Origin: an uncultured Mesorhizobium sp.
Lineage (GTDB): Bacteria; Pseudomonadota; Alphaproteobacteria; Rhizobiales; Rhizobiaceae
Reading direction: 5' to 3'
NCBI GenBank assembly: GCA_950071955.1
Contig: CATMOC010000101.1
Location: 1-9,593 of the forward strand
Length of the DNA: 9,593 nt
Shown: one piece after another, positions 5,207-9,593 of the stretch
How the letters are laid out: the number at the start of each line of letters is the position of its first letter
Numbering within the stretch: position 1 is the first letter of the stretch
Notes under the pieces: generated by a model
Told to the model about the DNA's origin: nothing
The model's input: the letters and a program-made list of their open reading frames with translations, nothing else
Database searches by the model: none
Program-made: the position numbers and the translations under genes

Positions 5207-6793
5207 ATGTCGAAAGAACTCGAATTCCTGAGCCGTCACGTCGCGCTCGGCAAACTGAGCCGGCGCGATTTTCTCGGCCGTGCCGCCGCGTTGGGCGTGG
5301 CCGCTCCCTTCGCGAATTCCCTTCTGAGCAGCGTTGCGTTCGGCCAGGAGCCGGTCAAGGGCGGCACGCTCAAGGCTGGGTTGCAGGGCGGCGAGGCGAC
5401 GAACAGCCTCGATCCGGCGTCCTTCCTGAGCCAGGTTCCGTTCTCCTTCGGCAAGTGCTGGGGCGACTATCTGGTTCGCCTCAACCGCGACGGCTCTCTC
5501 CAGAACAGGCTGGCCGAGGAAATCGGCGCGTCCGACGACGCCATGACCTGGACCATGAAGATCAAGCAGGGCGTCGAGTTCCACAACGGCAAGACGGTTA
5601 CCGCCGAGGACGTCGCAGCGACGATCGAGCGTCACGCCGACGAAAACTCCAAGTCGGGCGCACTTGGAATCCTGAAGAACATCACCGGCGTCAAGGCAAG
5701 CGGCAACGAGGTTATCGTCACGCTCGCCAGCGCCGACGCCGACTTCCCCTACCTGATGGCGGATTATCACCTGATCATCCAGCCGAATGGCGGCAAGGAC
5801 AATCCGACGGAGGGCATTTCCGCGGGGCCTTACAAGGTCACGATCAACGAACCGGGCGTGCGCCAGGGCGGCGAGAAGTTCGCCAACTACTGGGGCGGCG
5901 ACGATATGGGCCATGCCGACCAGATCGAAATCATCGTCATCAACGATGCGACCGCGCGCACGTCGGCTCTGCAGGGCGGTCAGGTGCAGATGATCAACCG
6001 GGTGGAGCCGAAGATCGTCGAACTGATCAAGCGCGTCCCCGGCGTCACGATCCAGAACGTCTCCGGCCGCGGCCACTACGTCTTCATCATGCACTGCAAC
6101 ACGGCGCCCTTCGACAACAACGACCTGCGTCTGGCGCTGAAATACGCCATGAACCGCGAGGAGATGCTGGACAAGATCCTGTTCGGCTATGGGTCGGTCG
6201 GCAACGACTTCCCCATCAACGCGGCCTATCCGCTGTTCACGGAACTCGAGCAGCGCACCTATGACCCGGACAAGGCGAAGTTCCACTTCAAGAAGTCCGG
6301 CCATGACGGCCCGGTACTGCTGCGCACGTCCGATGTCGCCTTCACCGGCGCCGTCGACGCAGCCCAGCTCTACCAGCAGTCCTGCGCGGCCGCCGGCATC
6401 ACCATCGAGGTCAAGCGCGAGCCGGGCGACGGCTACTGGTCGGAAGTCTGGAACAAGCAGCCCTTCTCGACCTCCTACTGGGGCGGGCGGTCGACGCAGG
6501 ACCAGATGTACACGACCGCCTACTACTCCAAGGCCGACTGGAACGACACGCGCTTCTTCAACGAAAAGTTCGACCAGATGCTGCTCGCCGCGCGCAGCGA
6601 ACTCGACGAGGCCAAGCGCAAGCAGATGTACGCCGACATGGGCATGCTCGTCCGCGACGAAGGCGGACTGATCCTGCCGATGTTCAACGACTTCATCGAT
6701 GCTTCCGGCGCCAAGGCGGGCGGGTTCAACCCGCACCCCGCTGGCGAGATGATGGACGGCTACGCGCTGGCCGAATGCTGGCTTTCGGCATAG
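5207..6793 (+). CDS. Tat-exported family 5 ABC substrate-binding protein
   Basis: A 528-residue periplasmic binding protein of the dipeptide/oligopeptide/nickel class (SBP_bac_5). From the ATG at 5207 it opens with a twin-arginine leader: SRRDFLGRAAALG (residues 18-30, R19-R20), a hydrophobic stretch to about residue 45, and a probable cleavage near VAFG-QE (about 46/47). The mature protein starts with PVKGGTLKAGLQGGEATNSL, the usual first strand of the family. NRDGSLQNRLAEEI and the VEFHNGKTVTAEDVAATIER block (about 125-144) are also characteristic. Length is normal for the family. It should be folded before export and deliver its ligand to the two permeases just downstream. The specificity is not readable from sequence. 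Dipeptides, opines or other amides are all possible, and the hydrolase and ureide genes nearby hint at a nitrogen compound. Confidence 0.93.
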   Translation: MSKELEFLSRHVALGKLSRRDFLGRAAALGVAAPFANSLLSSVAFGQEPVKGGTLKAGLQGGEATNSLDPASFLSQVPFSFGKCWGDYLVRLNRDGSLQNRLAEEIGASDDAMTWTMKIKQGVEFHNGKTVTAEDVAATIERHADENSKSGALGILKNITGVKASGNEVIVTLASADADFPYLMADYHLIIQPNGGKDNPTEGISAGPYKVTINEPGVRQGGEKFANYWGGDDMGHADQIEIIVINDATARTSALQGGQVQMINRVEPKIVELIKRVPGVTIQNVSGRGHYVFIMHCNTAPFDNNDLRLALKYAMNREEMLDKILFGYGSVGNDFPINAAYPLFTELEQRTYDPDKAKFHFKKSGHDGPVLLRTSDVAFTGAVDAAQLYQQSCAAAGITIEVKREPGDGYWSEVWNKQPFSTSYWGGRSTQDQMYTTAYYSKADWNDTRFFNEKFDQMLLAARSELDEAKRKQMYADMGMLVRDEGGLILPMFNDFIDASGAKAGGFNPHPAGEMMDGYALAECWLSA

Positions 6794-6806
6794 GCGGGTC
6801 GGGAGC

Positions 6807-7769
6807 GTGGGGGGCTCTCCGATCCTGAGGATGATCTCCCAGCGCATCGCGCTGGGAGGCGGCCTCCTTCTCGCCGTGTCGGCGCTGATCTTCGCCGGCA
6901 CCCAGATCCTTCCAGGCGACGTCGCACAGTCGATTCTCGGCCAGTCGGCGACGCCGGAATCCCTCGCGAACCTTCGCGAGGAACTGGGCCTGAACCAGCC
7001 CGCCATCGTGCGTTATTTCGTCTGGCTGGGCGGCGTGATGACCGGTGACCTGGGAACGGCCCTGACGACGCGCCAGGACATCGCGACCACGCTGTTGCCG
7101 CGGCTGTGGAACACACTGTTCCTCGCTTTTTGGGCCGCCATCGTCTCAGTGCCGCTGGCGATCTTGCTCGGACTGCTTGCCGTGCGCTACCGCAACGGTC
7201 CGATCGACAAGGCGATCTCCGGCTTCGCACTCGCATCGACCTCGCTGCCGGAATTCTTCATCGGCTACCTGCTGATCTTCTTCTTCGCCGTGAAGATGCA
7301 ATGGTTTCCATCGATATCGACCGTCTACGACGGCATGCCCTTCCTTGAAAAGTTGCGGGCGATCGTGCTGCCCGCGACCGTGCTCGTGCTGGTGGTTCTG
7401 GCGCACATGATGCGCATGACGCGTGCCGCCATCCTGAACGTCATGCAGTCCGCCTACATAGAGACGGCCGAACTCAAGGGGCTCGGCGCGCTCGACATCA
7501 TCCGCAAGCACGCGTTCCCCAACGCGATCGCGCCGATCGTCAACGTCGTCATGCTCAATCTCGCCTTCCTCGTCGTGGGCGTCGTGGTGGTCGAGGTCAT
7601 CTTCGTCTATCCCGGCATGGGCCAGTACCTGGTGGACCACGTCGCCAAGCGCGACGTACCCGTCGTGCAGGCCGTCGGCCTCATCTTCGCCGCTGTCTAC
7701 ATCAGCCTCAACATCATCGCGGACATCGCGGCCATCCTGGCCAACCCGCGACTCAGGCATCCGAAATAG
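6807..7769 (+). CDS. DppB-type ABC importer permease
   Basis: A 320-residue inner-membrane permease of the dipeptide/oligopeptide/nickel importer family (BPD_transp_1). It has an N-terminal membrane segment (LLLAVSALIFAGTQIL), the family's periplasmic part with LPGDVAQSILGQ and LREELGLNQP, then about five further hydrophobic segments. The cytoplasmic EAA loop that contacts the ATPase is seen at about residues 219-245 (ETAELKGLGALDIIRKHAFP). The start is uncertain. The GTG at 6807 has GGGAG only one base upstream, while an in-frame ATG at 6831 (codon 9) has TGAGG immediately adjacent and begins MISQRIA, which is a natural N-terminus. The gene begins 13 bp after the binding-protein stop and 10 bp separate it from the second permease, so this is an operon. 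Confidence 0.94.
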   Translation: MGGSPILRMISQRIALGGGLLLAVSALIFAGTQILPGDVAQSILGQSATPESLANLREELGLNQPAIVRYFVWLGGVMTGDLGTALTTRQDIATTLLPRLWNTLFLAFWAAIVSVPLAILLGLLAVRYRNGPIDKAISGFALASTSLPEFFIGYLLIFFFAVKMQWFPSISTVYDGMPFLEKLRAIVLPATVLVLVVLAHMMRMTRAAILNVMQSAYIETAELKGLGALDIIRKHAFPNAIAPIVNVVMLNLAFLVVGVVVVEVIFVYPGMGQYLVDHVAKRDVPVVQAVGLIFAAVYISLNIIADIAAILANPRLRHPK

Positions 7770-7779
7770 GGGCTGGCCG

Positions 7780-8604
7780 ATGCTGGACTTGAAACACATC
7801 CCGGCCGGCGCGCTGCTCGGCCTTATCATCACGGCGCTTTTCCTCTTCACCGCGATCTTCGCGCCGCTGCTCGCACCCTATGGCGGCGGGCAGATCGTGG
7901 GGGGCGTCTGGGAACCGATGAATGCCGAGCACTGGCTCGGCACCGACAATCTGGGACGCGACCTGCTGTCGCGCATGATCTACGGCGCGCGCATCACCAT
8001 CTTCATCGCGGTTCTGGCCACGGCGCTGTCCTTCGGCATGGGGGCGATCCTGGGCTTCACCGCGGCCGTGGTCGGCGGATGGTTCGACACGATCATGTCG
8101 CGCTTCGTCGATCTCCTCATGTCGATCCCCACGCTGATCTTCGGTCTGGTCGTCCTTTCGGTGCTGCCTTCGACCGTGGTGACCCTGATCCTCGTCATGG
8201 GCATCCTCGACTCCACGCGAGTCTACCGCCTCTCGCGCGCGGTCGCTGCCGACATCAACGTCATGGACTTCGTCGAGGCGGCAAAGCTGCGCGGCGAGGG
8301 CATGGGCTGGATCATCTTCCGCGAGATCCTGCCCAACGCGCTGTCGCCGCTCATTTCCGAGCTCGGTCTGCGCTTCATCTACGCGGTGCTCTTCCTGTCC
8401 GCGCTCTCCTTCCTCGGCCTCGGCGTCCAGCCGCCATCCGCCGACTGGGGCGGCATGGTCAAGGAGAACAAGGAGGGTATCGTCTTCGGCATCTCCGCCG
8501 CGCTGATCCCCGCGGCGGCGATCGCAGCCTTGGCGATTTCGGTCAATCTGGTCGCCGACTGGATCCTCAACCGCACCACCAGCCTGAAGGGAGGGCGCGG
8601 CTGA
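7780..8604 (+). CDS. DppC-type ABC importer permease
   Basis: A 274-residue second permease that pairs with the upstream one. After a first membrane helix (LLGLIITALFLFTAIFAPLL) it carries the family hallmark HWLGTDNLGRDLLSRMIYGAR (about residues 51-71). A run of hydrophobic helices follows, then the EAA loop (VEAAKLRGEGMGWIIFREIL, about 165-184). The segment LSALSFLGLGVQPPSADWG near 205-225 is also typical of DppC/OppC proteins. Length is slightly below the usual 280-300. Its TGA overlaps the ATG of the ATPase gene (ATGA), indicating coupled translation of the membrane and motor subunits. Confidence 0.95.
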   Translation: MLDLKHIPAGALLGLIITALFLFTAIFAPLLAPYGGGQIVGGVWEPMNAEHWLGTDNLGRDLLSRMIYGARITIFIAVLATALSFGMGAILGFTAAVVGGWFDTIMSRFVDLLMSIPTLIFGLVVLSVLPSTVVTLILVMGILDSTRVYRLSRAVAADINVMDFVEAAKLRGEGMGWIIFREILPNALSPLISELGLRFIYAVLFLSALSFLGLGVQPPSADWGGMVKENKEGIVFGISAALIPAAAIAALAISVNLVADWILNRTTSLKGGRG

Positions 8605-9593
8605 TGGCCAGGGTCGATGCACGAAAGACGGATGGCGGGCCCCTGCTCGACATCCGCAACCTGAAGATCGAGGCAACCGTCTATCCGCCCGGCGAAGACC
8701 CGCGCAACGTCACCATCGTCGACGGCGTCTCGCTGACGCTCCAGAAAGGCAAGGTCCTGGGGCTGATCGGCGAGTCCGGCGCCGGCAAGTCCACCATCGG
8801 CCTGTCGGCCATGGGCTATGGCCGCGGGGGCGTGCGCATCACCGGCGGAGAGGTTCTCCTGAACGGCCGTGACATCCTGAAGGGCGGCGTGGGCGGTCTG
8901 CGCAGGCTTCGCGGCAAGGAGGTCTGCTATGTCGCGCAATCGGCGGCGGCCGCCTTCAATCCCGCGCACAAACTGATGGACCAGGTGGTCGAGGCGACGC
9001 TGCTGCACGGCGTCGCCAGCCGCGCCGAGGCCGAGAAGCGCGCGGTCAACCTGTTTCGCAAGCTCAGCCTGCCCAATCCCGAAACGATCGGCGACCGGTA
9101 CCCGCACCAGGTCTCCGGCGGGCAGCTGCAGCGCGTCATGACGGCGATGGCGCTCTGCTCGGAGCCGGACCTGATCGTCTTCGACGAGCCCACGACGGCG
9201 CTCGACGTCACCACACAGATCGACGTGCTCGCCGCCATCAAGGATGCTATCCGCGACACCGGCGTCGCCGCGCTCTACATCACCCACGATCTGGCCGTCG
9301 TCGCCCAGGTCTCGGACGAGATCATGGTGCTGCGCCACGGCAAGCTGGTCGAATGGGGCGGCACGCGGCAGATCATCAAGGAGCCGCGCCAGGAATACAC
9401 CAACCAGCTCGTCTCGGTGCACCACATCGAGCACCAGGAGAAGGTGCCGGGCGAAGCCCCCTTCCTCTCCGTGAAGAACGTGACGGCTGCCTATGGGGGC
9501 GGTGTGGTCGACGTCCTTAAGAACGTCTCGGTCGACATCTTCCCTGGCCAGACGCTTGCCGTGGTCGGCGAATCGGGTTCCGGCAAGTCGACG
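8604..9593 (+). CDS. Fused DppD-DppF-type ABC ATPase, 5' part (runs off window)
   Basis: An open frame from the ATG at 8604 to the window edge (330 codons, no stop). The first nucleotide-binding domain is complete: Walker A GESGAGKST (residues 56-64), Q-loop VAQSAAAAFNP (Q112), signature VSGGQLQR (170-177), Walker B LIVFDEP (190-196), D-loop TALDV and H-loop YITHDL (H228). A short linker (about 275-285) leads to a second domain beginning APFLSVKNV, and the window ends exactly in its Walker A (GESGSGKST, 322-330). This is the two-in-one ATPase layout common in rhizobial dipeptide-type importers, with a full length expected around 540-620 residues. A Shine-Dalgarno GGGAGGG precedes the start. 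It energises the two permeases upstream. Confidence 0.96.
   Translation, partial: MARVDARKTDGGPLLDIRNLKIEATVYPPGEDPRNVTIVDGVSLTLQKGKVLGLIGESGAGKSTIGLSAMGYGRGGVRITGGEVLLNGRDILKGGVGGLRRLRGKEVCYVAQSAAAAFNPAHKLMDQVVEATLLHGVASRAEAEKRAVNLFRKLSLPNPETIGDRYPHQVSGGQLQRVMTAMALCSEPDLIVFDEPTTALDVTTQIDVLAAIKDAIRDTGVAALYITHDLAVVAQVSDEIMVLRHGKLVEWGGTRQIIKEPRQEYTNQLVSVHHIEHQEKVPGEAPFLSVKNVTAAYGGGVVDVLKNVSVDIFPGQTLAVVGESGSGKST

Noticed and set aside
4586..7006. 806-residue open frame on the minus strand
   Set aside because: It lies opposite the 3' end of the hydrolase gene, the spacer and the whole binding-protein gene. Both of those genes have clear motifs. The antisense product has no recognisable domain and is typical of long shadow frames in GC-rich DNA.
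8379..9434. 351-residue minus-strand open frame
   Set aside because: It is antisense to the ATPase, whose Walker, signature and H-loop motifs are all in the plus frame.

Overview
The window looks like chromosomal DNA from a GC-rich alphaproteobacterium, most likely of the Hyphomicrobiales (Rhizobium/Mesorhizobium-like). I infer this from the GC-rich wobble positions, the compact operons with 4-base start/stop overlaps, and the gene families present (ureide catabolism, a Tat-exported dipeptide-type binding protein, a fused double-ATPase transporter). No rRNA, tRNA, CRISPR array, insertion sequence or phage gene is visible.

Region 1 (1-2335, + strand) is the end of a purine/ureide catabolic operon. 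It holds the 3' part of an OHCU decarboxylase gene (uraD, which makes S-allantoin), an (S)-ureidoglycine aminohydrolase (allE/ylbA family), a ureidoglycolate lyase (allA), and a zinc deaminase of the cytidine-deaminase superfamily. The last three are joined by overlapping start/stop codons. Together they cover late steps from the urate ring-opening product to glyoxylate, ammonia and urea. The deaminase substrate is unknown.

Region 2 (2346-2865, - strand) is a type II toxin-antitoxin pair. The toxin is a RelE mRNA interferase with all the classical catalytic residues. The antitoxin is of the Phd/YefM (StbD-like) type. The pair runs against the ureide operon, leaving 10 bp between the two stop codons. 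A 175-bp divergent spacer (2866-3040) separates it from the next operon.

Region 3 (3041-9593, + strand) starts with a large cytoplasmic CocE/NonD-family serine hydrolase with an intact Ser-Asp-His triad. After a 153-bp spacer with two short palindromes comes a dipeptide/oligopeptide-type ABC importer: a Tat-leader family 5 binding protein, two DppB/DppC-type permeases, and a fused DppD-DppF-type ATPase that runs off the end of the window inside its second Walker A motif.

The simplest reading is a nitrogen- and carbon-scavenging locus. The importer brings in an unknown amide-, ester- or ureide-like compound, the CocE-like hydrolase may cleave it, and the neighbouring ureide enzymes release ammonia and glyoxylate. 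The link between the importer/hydrolase and the ureide genes is inference from adjacency only. I see no clearly novel system. The most open questions are the deaminase coupled to allA and the substrate of the CocE/importer pair.
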